64,000 nt of DNA from JBFMDN01 sp040753915 (GTDB lineage: Bacteria; Desulfobacterota; Desulfomonilia; Desulfomonilales; Desulfomonilaceae): positions 124,001 through 188,000 of the forward strand of contig JBFMDN010000001.1 in the NCBI GenBank assembly GCA_040753915.1. The letters are read 5' to 3'. Made by a program: the position numbers and the translations under genes. The notes below the pieces were generated by a model, which had not been told where the DNA came from, searched no databases, and saw only the letters and a program-made list of their open reading frames with translations. Shown one piece after another: positions 16,342 to 26,079 of this stretch. Numbering within the stretch: the stretch's first letter is position 1; every line of letters begins with the position of its first letter.

Positions 16342-18291
16342 TCAGGACTGTAACTCAGGCAAATTAGCATACAGGTCCAAGGCCTCCGGATTAGCCAATG
16401 CGTCTTTGTTCGTGACCGGCCGCCCTTCGATCACGTTGCGCACCGCCAGCTCCACCTTTTTCCCGTTAAGCGTGACAGGAATGTCCGCTATCGGGAGAAT
16501 CTTGGCAGGCACATGCCTCGGAGTGGTGTTTTCTCTGATATTCCTCTTGATCTTCTTGACGAGATCGTCGGACAATTCTGCCCCTGCAGCCAGCTTGACG
16601 AAGAGAATAACTCGAACATCTCCCTCCCAGTCTTGGCCAACTACGATGCTGTCCGAAATCTCATCCATTGCTTCCACGACCCGGTAGATTTCAGCGGTTC
16701 CGATACGGACCCCCGATGGGTTCAGCGTGGCGTCGGAACGCCCGAAGATTTTGACTCCTTCGTGCTCGGTGATCTCGATATAGTCTCCATGGTGCCAGAC
16801 GTTCTCGAACACCGAGAAGTAGGCAGCCTTGTACTTCGAGTTGTCGGGGTCGTTCCAGAAATAGATGGGTTGAGAGGGAAAGGTCTTGACGCAGACGAGC
16901 TCGCCCTGCTCTCCCCTTACCGGCTTGCCATCCGGCCCGAAGGACTCCACTGCCATCCCCAGGCCGCGGCACTGCAGCTCGCCCTCGTAAACGGGGAGGA
17001 TCGGACAGCCGAGAGCAAAGCAGGATATTATGTCGGTACCACCAGAAATAGAGGCAAGATCTATGTCCTCCTTTATCTCGCGGTAAACAAACCGGAAGCT
17101 CTCCTCCGAGAGCGGAGATCCCGTAGAGCACATGGTCTTGAGGCTCGACAGATCGAACTGCTCTTTGGGACGAAGCCCTTCCTTTTCTACCGCGGCTATG
17201 TAGCGGGCACTGGTCCCGAAGATAGTCATCTTCTCGTCCTCAGCGAATTGAAACATTGCTCCCGCTTCGGGGTAAAACGGGGAACCGTCGTACAGGAGTA
17301 TAGTAGCCCCCACGGCCAGTGAGCTTACCAGCCAGTTCCACATCATCCATCCACAGGTGGTGAAATAGTAGATGTTGTCTTCTCGCTTCAGATCGCAGTG
17401 AAGGACGAGCTCCTTAAGGTGCTGGATGAGCGTCCCTCCGGCACCGTGAACCATGCATTTGGGCAATCCCGTTGTTCCTGACGAGTACATGATGTACACA
17501 GGGTGGTTGAAGGGGAGTTGCTCAAACCGGATCTCTCCAGCAGGTGCCTTTGAGATAAAATCCTGATAGTGGATTGCCTTGGGAAGGCCCTTCAGGTCTG
17601 CCCGCTCTTCTGTATAGGGAATGACGACTATCTGGTTTATGCTCGGCAGCTCCCTGATGATTCCGGCTATTCTCTCGAGGGAATCGTGAGCCTTCCCGTT
17701 GTACCGGTATCCGTTGGCTGTGAAGAGAATTTTCGGCTCGATCTGACCGAAGCGGTCCAGCACGCCCTTTATCCCAAAATCCGGGGAGCAGGACGACCAT
17801 ATGGCTCCGATGCTGGTCGCGGCAAGCATGGCGACAACGCTCTGTATCATGTTTGGAACGTATCCGGCCACTCGGTCTCCGGTCACGACTCCCGCATCTC
17901 TCAGTGCATTTGCCACTTGCGAGACTTCGTCATAGAGTTGGGCATAGGTCATGCGGACGGGAACTTGGCCCTCGCCTTTGAACACAAGTGCCGTTCGGTC
18001 GTCACGAAATCGCAACAGATTTTCGGCAAAATTGAGCCGGGCCCCCTCAAACCATTTTGCACCGATCATAGTGGGCGAATCCTCCAGCACCTTGCTGTAT
18101 GGCTGGGATGCGATAATGTTACCGAAATCCCAGACAGACGCCCAGAAATCCTCGCGATTTTCGATAGACCATCTCCAGAGCCCGTGATAGTCCGATATGT
18201 CAAGAGAGAACTTCCCATTGATCGTATCGATAAATCTCGTGATGTTTGCGTTACGCCTGCGTTCTTCCGACGGTACCCATAACGGTTTCAT
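16342..18291 (-). CDS. Acetoacetyl-CoA synthetase (acetoacetate-CoA ligase)
   Basis: This 649-residue AMP-forming ligase activates acetoacetate to acetoacetyl-CoA. The family is shown by the N-terminal ACAS domain (WRWSIENREDFWASVWDF), the phosphate-binding loop YSSGTTGLPKCMVHG, the TTCGWMMWNW segment specific to acetoacetyl-CoA synthetases, and the catalytic Lys region near the end (VTLNGKKVELAV). The ATG at 18291 follows AGGAGTTGGGC; the TTG two codons earlier is less likely. It lies downstream of the HMG-CoA-lyase-like and crotonase genes on the same strand, consistent with conversion of acetoacetate released in leucine, isovalerate or acetone metabolism. Confidence 0.92.
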   Translation of the reverse strand: MKPLWVPSEERRRNANITRFIDTINGKFSLDISDYHGLWRWSIENREDFWASVWDFGNIIASQPYSKVLEDSPTMIGAKWFEGARLNFAENLLRFRDDRTALVFKGEGQVPVRMTYAQLYDEVSQVANALRDAGVVTGDRVAGYVPNMIQSVVAMLAATSIGAIWSSCSPDFGIKGVLDRFGQIEPKILFTANGYRYNGKAHDSLERIAGIIRELPSINQIVVIPYTEERADLKGLPKAIHYQDFISKAPAGEIRFEQLPFNHPVYIMYSSGTTGLPKCMVHGAGGTLIQHLKELVLHCDLKREDNIYYFTTCGWMMWNWLVSSLAVGATILLYDGSPFYPEAGAMFQFAEDEKMTIFGTSARYIAAVEKEGLRPKEQFDLSSLKTMCSTGSPLSEESFRFVYREIKEDIDLASISGGTDIISCFALGCPILPVYEGELQCRGLGMAVESFGPDGKPVRGEQGELVCVKTFPSQPIYFWNDPDNSKYKAAYFSVFENVWHHGDYIEITEHEGVKIFGRSDATLNPSGVRIGTAEIYRVVEAMDEISDSIVVGQDWEGDVRVILFVKLAAGAELSDDLVKKIKRNIRENTTPRHVPAKILPIADIPVTLNGKKVELAVRNVIEGRPVTNKDALANPEALDLYANLPELQS

Positions 18292-18403
18292 GCCCAACTC
18301 CTGGCTCTTGGTTTTTCTCGTCTCGTCTCTCAGCGCGGGCAGCCGGTACTTAGGACGGTGATTTCAGCACGAGACTGCCGCGCGACACTCAGCAACGGTT
18401 GGC

Positions 18404-19543
18404 TCAACGTGGCGCGTGCTTGTACGTGGAGACTTCACTCCAATCAGCGGGAAACTTCTGGCCCGGCTTCTCTCCCAACTTCTCTTTCAGTTTTTCCAGG
18501 CCCTTTCGCTTGAATTCTTCTCGAGGAACTTTGGGGATGCGTCTGTTCAGTATCGATTCGGACCTCAGCCGGCGTCCGATTGTTTTCTCCATCATGCTGC
18601 CGAGATCGAGCAGACGATCGACGTCTATGCCTGTCTCGATTCCCATCTCGTCCATCATGACTACCATGTCTTCGATTGACTGCAACCCTACCACATTAGG
18701 ATCTCGGTAATAATATGCTCCTGTCCCGCCCACCGGCACTCGGTCCATGAAATTTGCCGGCTGGCCGCCCAGGCCGCCGAGGGTTCCTTCAAAGATCTCA
18801 ATACCAGCCAAAAGGGCTGCCAAACAATTGGCTGTTCCCCATCCTCGGGTGACGTGGAAGTGCGCTATGTGAAGCTTTCTGTCCGGGATTTCATCGAGAA
18901 TCATGGAGAAGTACTTGTAGACCTGGTCAGGAGGCGCACTGCCATCATGGTCGGCGTGCTCGATATCCGATGCGCCAATTTCGAGCCACCGTTTCGTAAA
19001 TTCGACAGCTTCTTCCAGTCGAGTCGGACCCGATATCGGGGACCCCCAGATGGTGGAAACCGTTCCGCACATCTTAATTCCTGCTGCGGTCGTCTTTTCG
19101 ATACAGCGCTTTGCCTCTGCCCAATAATCGGGGAGCGTCGTCCCGGAATTCGCGAAATGATGCTCCTCGTCCGTCGAGACCATCATGAGGACTCGATCGG
19201 GACCATAGCCATCCTTTTTCGCCGCGATGGCACGGTCTACGGATTTCTCGCGGATGGTGATCACGGTCAGGGTAATGTCATCCCAGTTAACCCCGGCGCG
19301 CGAGAGCTTCTTGGAATCCCTCAGTCTTTTCAAGAGCTCGTCCGCGTCTTTGAATTGAGGCATGAGCTGGGGATTCCCGAAATTCGTAACTTCCAGGTGT
19401 TTTATCCCACACAAAATCAACTCCTCGAGGTAGAAGAGCTTTGCGTCCGTAGGAATCCATATTTCCTCATGCTGAAATCCGTCCCGAACGGTAATGTCGT
19501 TGATCTGGACTTTCTTGGGGTAATTGAGCAGGTGATTGACCAT
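18404..19543 (-). CDS. HMG-CoA-lyase-like TIM-barrel protein lacking the catalytic Cys
   Basis: The 379-residue protein belongs to the DRE-TIM metallolyase family of HMG-CoA lyases and homocitrate-type synthases. The N-terminal metal motif is TVRDGFQHE, and the HxH metal ligands are in HIAHFHVTRGWGTAN. The family glycine loop reads GGLGGQPAN where HMG-CoA lyase has GGLGGCPYA, so the catalytic Cys is Gln. The C-terminal EDMVVMMDEMGIETGIDVDRLL matches the lyase family well. The reaction is therefore uncertain: a variant acyl-CoA lyase or aldolase is possible. The start at 19543 (MVNHLLNYPKK) is preferred; the longer frame overlaps the crotonase gene. Context suggests branched-chain acyl-CoA breakdown. 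Confidence 0.85.
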   Translation of the reverse strand: MVNHLLNYPKKVQINDITVRDGFQHEEIWIPTDAKLFYLEELILCGIKHLEVTNFGNPQLMPQFKDADELLKRLRDSKKLSRAGVNWDDITLTVITIREKSVDRAIAAKKDGYGPDRVLMMVSTDEEHHFANSGTTLPDYWAEAKRCIEKTTAAGIKMCGTVSTIWGSPISGPTRLEEAVEFTKRWLEIGASDIEHADHDGSAPPDQVYKYFSMILDEIPDRKLHIAHFHVTRGWGTANCLAALLAGIEIFEGTLGGLGGQPANFMDRVPVGGTGAYYYRDPNVVGLQSIEDMVVMMDEMGIETGIDVDRLLDLGSMMEKTIGRRLRSESILNRRIPKVPREEFKRKGLEKLKEKLGEKPGQKFPADWSEVSTYKHAPR

Positions 19544-19562
19544 GCACGTCTCCTTCCCTGGG

Positions 19563-20351
19563 TCACTCGCCAATGTATACTGGTTTTCGTTTCTCACGAA
19601 AAGCCGTAAGCCCTTCAATTCGGTCCTTTGTCGGTATGGTCACGGCGTAGGCGTTGGATTCGATTGCCAGCCCGACTGGCAAGCTCACTTCTATTCCTTT
19701 GTTGATAGCGTACTTGGCCTGTGCCAGGGCCACGGGGCCATTCGCTGCTACCTCGGAAGCTATCTGCCGCGCCCGGTCCATGAGCTCATCAGGATCCACC
19801 GCCTCGAGAAAGAGACCATACTGAACCCCTTCGTCAGCGCTGATCCTCCTGGCGCGAAATATCATTTCCTTGGCTCGTGCAATCCCCACTATGCGGGGGA
19901 GGCGCTGAGTCCCGCCCGCGCCAGGGATAACAGCGAGGCTCGTCTCGGTGAGCCCCACCACAGCGGTCTTCGCGGCTATTCGGATGTCGCACGCCAATGC
20001 GAGCTCAAGCCCCCCCCCAAAGGCGTACCCGTTCACCGCGGCGATAACCGGTTGGGGGAGCTCCTCCACCGCAGTGAAGAGGTTACGAATGGTTTGAATG
20101 TACCTCTTCACCTGATCGGGTGTCATTCCGGCGCGTTCCTTCAGGTCTGCGCCAGTACTAAACGCGTTCTTGCCTTCTCGAGATCCCGTGACAATCACGA
20201 CATGAATTTCGCGGTCGAACGCTATCTCCGCAAGGGCGTCCCCAAATGCCTTCAGGAGAGGCATATCAAAGCAGTTGAGCGCTTCCGGTCGATTGATGGT
20301 AAGTACCATGATCCCGTCGCGCATCTCTTTCAGCAAAGTCTCATTGCTCAT
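19563..20351 (-). CDS. Enoyl-CoA hydratase/isomerase family protein (methylglutaconyl-CoA hydratase-like)
   Basis: The 262-residue crotonase-fold enzyme has oxyanion-hole segments AFSTGADLKER and NGYAFGGGLELALACD. Both hydratase glutamates appear present, in GGGLELALA and LTETSLAVIPGAGGTQRLPR. Overall it resembles the AUH/LiuC group of 3-methylglutaconyl-CoA hydratases, but the substrate cannot be fixed from sequence. It is first of three minus-strand genes with the lyase-like and acetoacetate ligase genes, matching the last three steps of leucine oxidation. The ATG at 20351 (MSNETLLKEM) is preferred. A promoter lies at 20553-20582, leaving a leader of about 195 nt. Confidence 0.9.
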   Translation of the reverse strand: MSNETLLKEMRDGIMVLTINRPEALNCFDMPLLKAFGDALAEIAFDREIHVVIVTGSREGKNAFSTGADLKERAGMTPDQVKRYIQTIRNLFTAVEELPQPVIAAVNGYAFGGGLELALACDIRIAAKTAVVGLTETSLAVIPGAGGTQRLPRIVGIARAKEMIFRARRISADEGVQYGLFLEAVDPDELMDRARQIASEVAANGPVALAQAKYAINKGIEVSLPVGLAIESNAYAVTIPTKDRIEGLTAFREKRKPVYIGE

Positions 20352-20552
20352 GTTGAGCACCTCCCATATCTCCCAAACGCACAAGGATTCGCTCGTCTTC
20401 GTCAGAGGCCTCCGGGGGACCGGGCCCTCTCGCGCCGGTTAGGACACCTGCAGGAAGATCTCAAGATCGCTCAGCTAAGTGTCATCCGGGGTGTGCTTCC
20501 CGTATGACGATGTCATGTGCGTGGAGTACGAGTGCAGTTCGCGAACGGATCT

Positions 20553-20582
20553 TCTATACCATTTTTCGTCTTGACTTTTCAA
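20553..20582 (-). promoter_or_regulatory. Sigma70-type promoter of the crotonase/lyase/ligase cluster
   Basis: TTGAAA (20582-20577) and TATAGA (20558-20553) on the minus strand are separated by 18 nt. The long gap 20352-21207 contains this and the -10-like element at 21154; I see no gene in the rest of it. Confidence 0.55.
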
Positions 20583-21153
20583 CACGAGTTTCTTCATGAT
20601 AAGTCCATTCACGGGAGGGTTATCCGGCAATCCCTTATGATCTTAAGATATCGAAGTGAATCACGTCTCTCGCATCCTCTTATCAAACTCGCGGACCCCA
20701 GGGGCCTCAACTGGCGGAAAATGGTGCGAAAGCCCACACCCAGAGATTGGACTTTGGATACAGGTGGCACGAACGGGACTGAGCATTATGTGCGCCAAAC
20801 GCGTCTGCGCGTGCAGCGCAGAGATCCTTACCAGCTTAGTCCCTCATTGTACGGTTCCATTGAGGAAGGAGCAGGCCGCGGATCTGAACATGGACCGCGC
20901 AGCAATCACGAGCCTTACCCTGTCGGTGAGCGAAACCGGTTGAGGACCAATCTCTTGAAGAACGGATGTTGTTATTCCGCTCCTGAGTGTCCATCTTCCG
21001 GTGCGACCAGAGGGCCCGTTCAGCCACGGAGTAAAGCTTGACCTTGGTCTGGGCATTTGCTATGGTTGGTCCTCCTCTCGATAGGCGGGTATTTCCTGAA
21101 GATCACTCATCTGTAACGAAGGTCTTACGACCGTCCAAGCTCTCATACGGCTG

Positions 21154-21159
21154 TATAAT
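21154..21159 (+). promoter_or_regulatory. TATAAT -10 element upstream of the Liv-type operon
   Basis: A perfect TATAAT lies about 49 nt before the first gene of the transporter operon, but no -35 match is present 16-18 nt upstream. Such an arrangement suggests an activator-dependent promoter; the assignment is tentative. Confidence 0.35.
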
Positions 21160-21207
21160 GGCCGACAGGGGTATTTCGGCCGCTGATCACGCAAAAGGGG
21201 ATGCCGA

Positions 21208-22008
21208 ATGTCACAAGTCATACTGGAGGCGAAGGGGATCTTTCTCTCGTTCCACGGGGTGGCAGCTCTCACGAACGTGAGCTTCGAGGTTAGGAAGGGA
21301 GAGATCTTCTCGATTATTGGCCCGAACGGAGCGGGAAAAACCTGTATGATGAACTGCATCAACGGGCTCTACCATCCGCAACGAGGCAACCTGTTCTTCA
21401 ACGGGACAGAGATCACCGGCTTGACCCCACACCGCAGGGCCGCCTTGGGATTGTCTCGCACTTTTCAGAAGATCGAGCTGTTCAGCGGCATGACCGTGCT
21501 GGACAATATCCGTCTTGGACGACACCTGCATCTGCGTTCCGGCATACTGGGCTCCGCGATTTACTGGGGGAAGACCTCCAGGGAGGAAATCGAAGCCCGG
21601 AAATTCATTGAAGAAGAGATAATTGACCTCCTCGAGATCGAAGCCGTACGCAACGAAGTGACGGGAATGCTCCCGTACGGCATGCAAAAGCGCATCGAGC
21701 TCGCCCGCGCGCTGGCAGTCCAGCCGGAAGTTATCCTGCTGGACGAACCTCTGGCCGGCCTCAACCTGGAAGAAGTGGAAGACATGGCACGCTTCATCGT
21801 GGATATCAATGAGGATGAGCGCTGGAAGGTCACATGCGTCCTAGTTGAGCACGACATGGGGGTTGTGATGGATCTTTCCGATCGAGTCATGGTTCTCAAC
21901 TTCGGCGTCAAGATTGCAGATGGAACTCCGTCGGAAATTCAAGAGAATCCGGAAGTGATCAAGGCTTATCTCGGTGAGGTGGAGGATCTGTATGTCAGCC
22001 GCAGATGA
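21208..22008 (+). CDS. Branched-chain amino acid-type ABC transporter ATPase (LivG-like)
   Basis: The 266-residue ATPase has Walker A GPNGAGKT (about 39-46), a signature segment LPYGMQKRIELARAL in place of the usual LSxGQQ, Walker B VILLDEP, and the H-loop His in VEHDMGVVM. It is of the LivG type, with the GLSRTFQKIELFSGMTV segment. It should power the LivH/LivM-like permeases encoded downstream. The last 17 nt overlap the acyl-CoA synthetase gene, so uptake and CoA activation are co-translated. The substrate is probably an organic acid rather than an amino acid, by context. Confidence 0.92.
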   Translation: MSQVILEAKGIFLSFHGVAALTNVSFEVRKGEIFSIIGPNGAGKTCMMNCINGLYHPQRGNLFFNGTEITGLTPHRRAALGLSRTFQKIELFSGMTVLDNIRLGRHLHLRSGILGSAIYWGKTSREEIEARKFIEEEIIDLLEIEAVRNEVTGMLPYGMQKRIELARALAVQPEVILLDEPLAGLNLEEVEDMARFIVDINEDERWKVTCVLVEHDMGVVMDLSDRVMVLNFGVKIADGTPSEIQENPEVIKAYLGEVEDLYVSRR

Positions 22009-23944
22009 ACGACGCATCGGAGAAATAGAGATTACCGAGGATTTGACTCTGCCCAAGCTCCTGGTCAGACAGTGCACCACATTTGGCGAGCAGAGGGTTG
22101 CCATGCGGGAGAAGGAATACGGGATTTGGCGTCCCGTCACCTGGGCGCAGTACCTTCAATACGTCAAAGAAATCACTCTTGGTTTTGTCGAACTTGGCCT
22201 CGAGCCTGGGGACAAGGTGATCATGATCGGAGACAACCGCCCCGAGGCACTATGGTCTGAGATGGCGGCAATGTGCGCCGGAGGAATCGGTGTATGGCTG
22301 TTTCAGGATTGCCTCATGGATGAGGTGCAATATATCGTCGATCACTCGGACGCGAAATTCTATGTGGCTGAGGGCCAAGAAGAAGTGGACAAGGCTCTGG
22401 CGATTCGGGACAGGTGCCCGAAGCTTAAGAAGATCATTTGGGATGATCCGAAAGGAATGCGGCACTACGAGGACCCGATGCTCATCAGCCTCGACGAGGT
22501 CATGAGGATTGGGCGAGAAAGAATTCAGAAGGAGCCGGATCTGTTCGATAATCTCGTCAATCGCGGTCAAGGAAAAGACATTTGCCTTCTGTTCTATACC
22601 TCTGGAACCACCTCCTTGCCCAAGGGTGCCCTATTGACCCACTACAACATGCTTACGATGGGTCGGAATCTCATGAGGGTGGACCCATGCAAGCCATCGG
22701 ACGATTTCGTCTCCTACCTTCCCTTCGCATGGATCGGCGAGCAGATGATGTCAATATCCTGCGGACTCCAGATAGGGTACACCATCAATTTCCCCGAAGA
22801 ACCAGAGACAGCCCAGCACAATGTGCGGGAAATCGGCCCGCACGTCATGTTTGCTCCCCCGCGGCTCTACGAGCAATACACGAGGTCCGTGCAGGTCAAG
22901 CACCTGGATGCGACTTGGCTCAAGCGAGTGCTATACAGGTTGGGAATGAAAATCGGGTACCACACCGCTGACCTGAAATTCGCCAAGGAGCCAATACCGA
23001 TTCATTGGAAGATCCTGCGATGGTTCGCGGAGCTTTTTCTTTTCTCGAAGATCCGCGATCACTTAGGACTGTCCAGAGTGCGCCATGCCTATACGGGAGG
23101 CGCTGCGATGGGACCTGACCATTTTCGTTTCTTCCACGCTATCGGCGTAAACCTCAAACAGATTTACGGACAGACCGAGATAGCGGGGATATCGGTGGTT
23201 CACCGAGACGACGACATCAAATTCGATACTGTGGGCAAGCCTATTCCAGAGACGGAAGTCAAGATCGGAGAGAATGACGAGATTCTGTCCAAGAGCCCTT
23301 CCGTTTTCGTCGGCTACTACAAGATGCCAGAGGAGACAGCGAAAACGTTGAAGGACGGTTGGCTCCACTCCGGCGACACAGGGTTCATCGACGAAGACGG
23401 GCACCTAGTGGTGTTCGATCGCTCGAAAGACATTATGATTCTCAGCGACGGCCGGAAATTCTCTCCGCAATTCCTGGAGGCCAGACTCAAATTCAGCCCC
23501 TACGTGAAGGACGCGCTCGTAGTGGGCGACAAGAGACCCTACGTGACGTCCATCGTTTGCATTGACTATAACACGGTCGGAAAATGGGCCGAGGATCACG
23601 GAATCAACTATACGAGCTATACGGAGCTTTCACAAATACCGCAAGTGTACGATCTCGTGGAGAGCCAGATCACGGAGGTGAACCGTGGCCTGCCGGATGT
23701 GGCCAAGATTCGCAAATTCGCCAATCTTTACAAGGAATTCGACGCAGACGACGACGAGCTGACCCGAACGAGGAAAATCCGAAGGGCCTTCGTGGAAAAT
23801 CGCTACAAGGACATCATTGATTCCATGTACGGGGACAAACACATGCTTCATATGGATACGAGCATCACATACGAAGATGGTCGTGTGGCGAAGATCAAGG
23901 CGGACATTCGGCTCCAGGATGTCAAAGACGGAGGGAGGAAGTAA
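21992..23944 (+). CDS. Long-chain-type acyl-CoA synthetase (AMP-forming) inside a transporter operon
   Basis: The 650-residue ligase has the AMP-binding P-loop FYTSGTTSLPKGALLTH, adenine motif IYGQTEIAG, and DGWLHSGDTGFIDEDGHL before the C-terminal domain with DRSKDIMILSDG. It belongs to the FadD15/ACSL-like group that forms acyl-CoA from free carboxylic acids. The ATG at 21992 (MSAADERRIGE) lies inside the LivG-like gene; the upstream start at 21974 is less natural. The usual catalytic Lys near the C-terminus could not be placed with confidence. Its embedding between transporter genes suggests that the imported acid is trapped as a CoA thioester. Chain length or aromaticity is unknown. Confidence 0.9.
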   Translation: MSAADERRIGEIEITEDLTLPKLLVRQCTTFGEQRVAMREKEYGIWRPVTWAQYLQYVKEITLGFVELGLEPGDKVIMIGDNRPEALWSEMAAMCAGGIGVWLFQDCLMDEVQYIVDHSDAKFYVAEGQEEVDKALAIRDRCPKLKKIIWDDPKGMRHYEDPMLISLDEVMRIGRERIQKEPDLFDNLVNRGQGKDICLLFYTSGTTSLPKGALLTHYNMLTMGRNLMRVDPCKPSDDFVSYLPFAWIGEQMMSISCGLQIGYTINFPEEPETAQHNVREIGPHVMFAPPRLYEQYTRSVQVKHLDATWLKRVLYRLGMKIGYHTADLKFAKEPIPIHWKILRWFAELFLFSKIRDHLGLSRVRHAYTGGAAMGPDHFRFFHAIGVNLKQIYGQTEIAGISVVHRDDDIKFDTVGKPIPETEVKIGENDEILSKSPSVFVGYYKMPEETAKTLKDGWLHSGDTGFIDEDGHLVVFDRSKDIMILSDGRKFSPQFLEARLKFSPYVKDALVVGDKRPYVTSIVCIDYNTVGKWAEDHGINYTSYTELSQIPQVYDLVESQITEVNRGLPDVAKIRKFANLYKEFDADDDELTRTRKIRRAFVENRYKDIIDSMYGDKHMLHMDTSITYEDGRVAKIKADIRLQDVKDGGRK

Positions 23945-23947
23945 AGA

Positions 23948-24853
23948 ATGGACCTCTTCCTGCAACTTTTGATCACAGGAATCATGCTTGGATCGATATT
24001 TGCCCTCGTTGCTCTCGGTTGGGTGCTGATCTACAAGTGCTCTGGCGTGCTCAATCTGGCGATGGGCGAGCTCACGATGATCGGGGGCTATGTGTGTTTG
24101 GGGCTCTACCAGCGCTTTGTCACCACCATGCCCATCGAGTATGCATTTCTGCTCGCGTTGATTGGAACGATTTTCGTGGGGCTGTTTCTCGGCCTGCTGA
24201 CCGAACGCATATTCCTGAGGAAGATGATCGGCGAGCCCATCCTTGCGGTCATTATGGTCACCGTGGGACTGTCTTTCTTCTTCAAAGGCATGGTGTTCAT
24301 CATCTGGGACACGGATACCCAGGTTTTCCTCCCCAGAGTTTTCCCTATTGAGCCGGCGGTCATTGCGGGAGTAGCGATCGGGCAGGTCTATATCTGGAGC
24401 TTTGTAGCTGCACTGATCCTCATGGTCATCTTTGTCAGCTTTTTCAAGTACACGCGCTGGGGCCTATCCATGCAGGCGTGTGCTGATGACGAAATGGCAG
24501 CACTTTCCCTCGGGGTGAGCGCCAAGTTCGTCTATGCTCTTGCGTGGGCAATCGCATTCATGGCAGCAGGAGTCGGAGGGACGCTCCTGGGAAACATTAA
24601 CGGACTGAATTACTCTGTCAGCCTGTTGGGACTTTTGGTCCTCCCCGTGGTAGTGTTCGGAGGTCTTAATTCGATTCCCGGGGCCATTGTAGGCGGAATA
24701 ACGATAGGCATCCTCCAGAATTTGTCCGGAGGCTATCTGGACAGGTTTTTCCCGGGAGGGATCAAAGAGATAGCTCCATTCGTCTTCATGGTCATCTTCC
24801 TGCTGTTCAAACCCTATGGTTTGTGGGGCTGGGAACGGATAGAAAGGGTGTGA
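23948..24853 (+). CDS. Branched-chain amino acid-type ABC permease (LivH-like)
   Basis: The 301-residue membrane protein has about eight helices. Family hallmarks are LNLAMGELTMIGGYV near the N-terminus, RWGLSMQACADDEMAA in the cytoplasmic loop that contacts the ATPase, and GGLNSIPGAIVGGITIG near the C-terminus. It pairs with the LivM-like permease encoded 3 nt downstream. Only 3 nt separate it from the preceding ligase gene. Confidence 0.93.
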   Translation: MDLFLQLLITGIMLGSIFALVALGWVLIYKCSGVLNLAMGELTMIGGYVCLGLYQRFVTTMPIEYAFLLALIGTIFVGLFLGLLTERIFLRKMIGEPILAVIMVTVGLSFFFKGMVFIIWDTDTQVFLPRVFPIEPAVIAGVAIGQVYIWSFVAALILMVIFVSFFKYTRWGLSMQACADDEMAALSLGVSAKFVYALAWAIAFMAAGVGGTLLGNINGLNYSVSLLGLLVLPVVVFGGLNSIPGAIVGGITIGILQNLSGGYLDRFFPGGIKEIAPFVFMVIFLLFKPYGLWGWERIERV

Positions 24854-24856
24854 TCC

Positions 24857-25978
24857 ATGAGCTACCTGCCGTGCGGTTATTATTTCGAGGACTACGCTGA
24901 CGATCAGAAATGGTGGCGGACTCGCTTCATCAAAGGCAAGATGATCCTCATGGTCGTGCTGCTGGCGACTCTTCCCCTTCTGGTGGATTCCCAGTGGTTA
25001 AGCGTAGCGTACACAATCAACTATTACATCCTCGCTGCTTTGGGCGTCCAACTGCTCATCGGCTACTGCGGGCAGATCACTCTGGGGCATGCGGCCTTCG
25101 TCGCGGTGGGCGGATATACCACTGCACTGATGATGCTGAATGTTCCGTGGCCGCAGTCCATGATCGACGGTGGGCTTGTTTATCCGATCTGCATCATTTG
25201 TGCAGGGTTTCTGGCTGCCATATGGTCTGTGCTCTTTGGGCTCCCTTCGGCTCGGGTCAAAGGGTTCTATCTGATCATGACGACTATGGCCGCGCAGTGG
25301 ATCACCGTGCCACTGGTCATCACCCAGTACGTAGCGCAAATCGGTGGCCGCGGTCAGGCGTTTTCGATTCCGACGGAAATGATAAAGATAGGCCCGTTCA
25401 GCATAGACTCGGACACCAAGATCTACTACTTCTCCGTGATCCTGGTTGCGGTCTGTCTCGTCGCAATGGGGAACATGGTCAGGTCCAAGCTGGGTCGAGC
25501 CTGGATAGCGATCAGGGACAACGATATTGCCGCGGAAACCATGGGGGTCAATATCGTGGGATACAAGCTCCTCGCATTCTTCGTTGCGGGCTTTTTCGCC
25601 GGAATAGCAGGAGCGTTCTACATCAGTGCCCTGTTTTTTGTGAGTCCTGAGCACTACGAGTGGTTCTTCTCCCTCCTGTGGGTGGGCATCATCCTGATCG
25701 GAGGAGTTGGCAGCATTCAAGGGCTGGTCTTCGGTTCGATATTCGTAGTCATGGTTTTCAAGCTGCTAGAAATAGCGGTTATGGGCAGTAGCGACCTCCT
25801 GATGGCTTCCTATCCTCAGCTGGGATGGATGACCACCAAGATAATATTCTTTAAAGAGGCAGCATTCGGTCTCGCTATCATTTTCTTCCTCATTTACGAG
25901 CCGAACGGGTTGAGCTATCGATACTGGCAGTTGAAGAACTACTTCAACCTCTGGCCGTTTTCGTACACCGGTAAGTGA
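24857..25978 (+). CDS. Branched-chain amino acid-type ABC permease (LivM-like)
   Basis: The 373-residue permease has the family motif GYCGQITLGHAAFVAVGGY, the loop RAWIAIRDNDIAAETMG and a late GGVGSIQGLVFGS. The first about 30 residues (CGYYFEDYADDQKWW) form a cytoplasmic extension before the first helix, longer than in LivM of amino acid systems. It completes the membrane pore with the LivH-like protein. A 101-nt gap without a gene separates it from the binding-protein gene. Confidence 0.92.
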   Translation: MSYLPCGYYFEDYADDQKWWRTRFIKGKMILMVVLLATLPLLVDSQWLSVAYTINYYILAALGVQLLIGYCGQITLGHAAFVAVGGYTTALMMLNVPWPQSMIDGGLVYPICIICAGFLAAIWSVLFGLPSARVKGFYLIMTTMAAQWITVPLVITQYVAQIGGRGQAFSIPTEMIKIGPFSIDSDTKIYYFSVILVAVCLVAMGNMVRSKLGRAWIAIRDNDIAAETMGVNIVGYKLLAFFVAGFFAGIAGAFYISALFFVSPEHYEWFFSLLWVGIILIGGVGSIQGLVFGSIFVVMVFKLLEIAVMGSSDLLMASYPQLGWMTTKIIFFKEAAFGLAIIFFLIYEPNGLSYRYWQLKNYFNLWPFSYTGK

Positions 25979-26079
25979 TGTCAAACAGGTCCCTCGACGA
26001 GCGAAAGGGGGTGACGGAAAAACGAGGGAGACCGGAGGACGATCAACCATTCTAAAGCGTTACACCAGGGAGGTATCAT

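Noticed and set aside
20656..21056. Short frames on both strands in the gap before the Liv-type operon
   Set aside because: No ribosome sites, no similarity, and composition unlike the neighbouring genes. A regulator gene was looked for here and not found.
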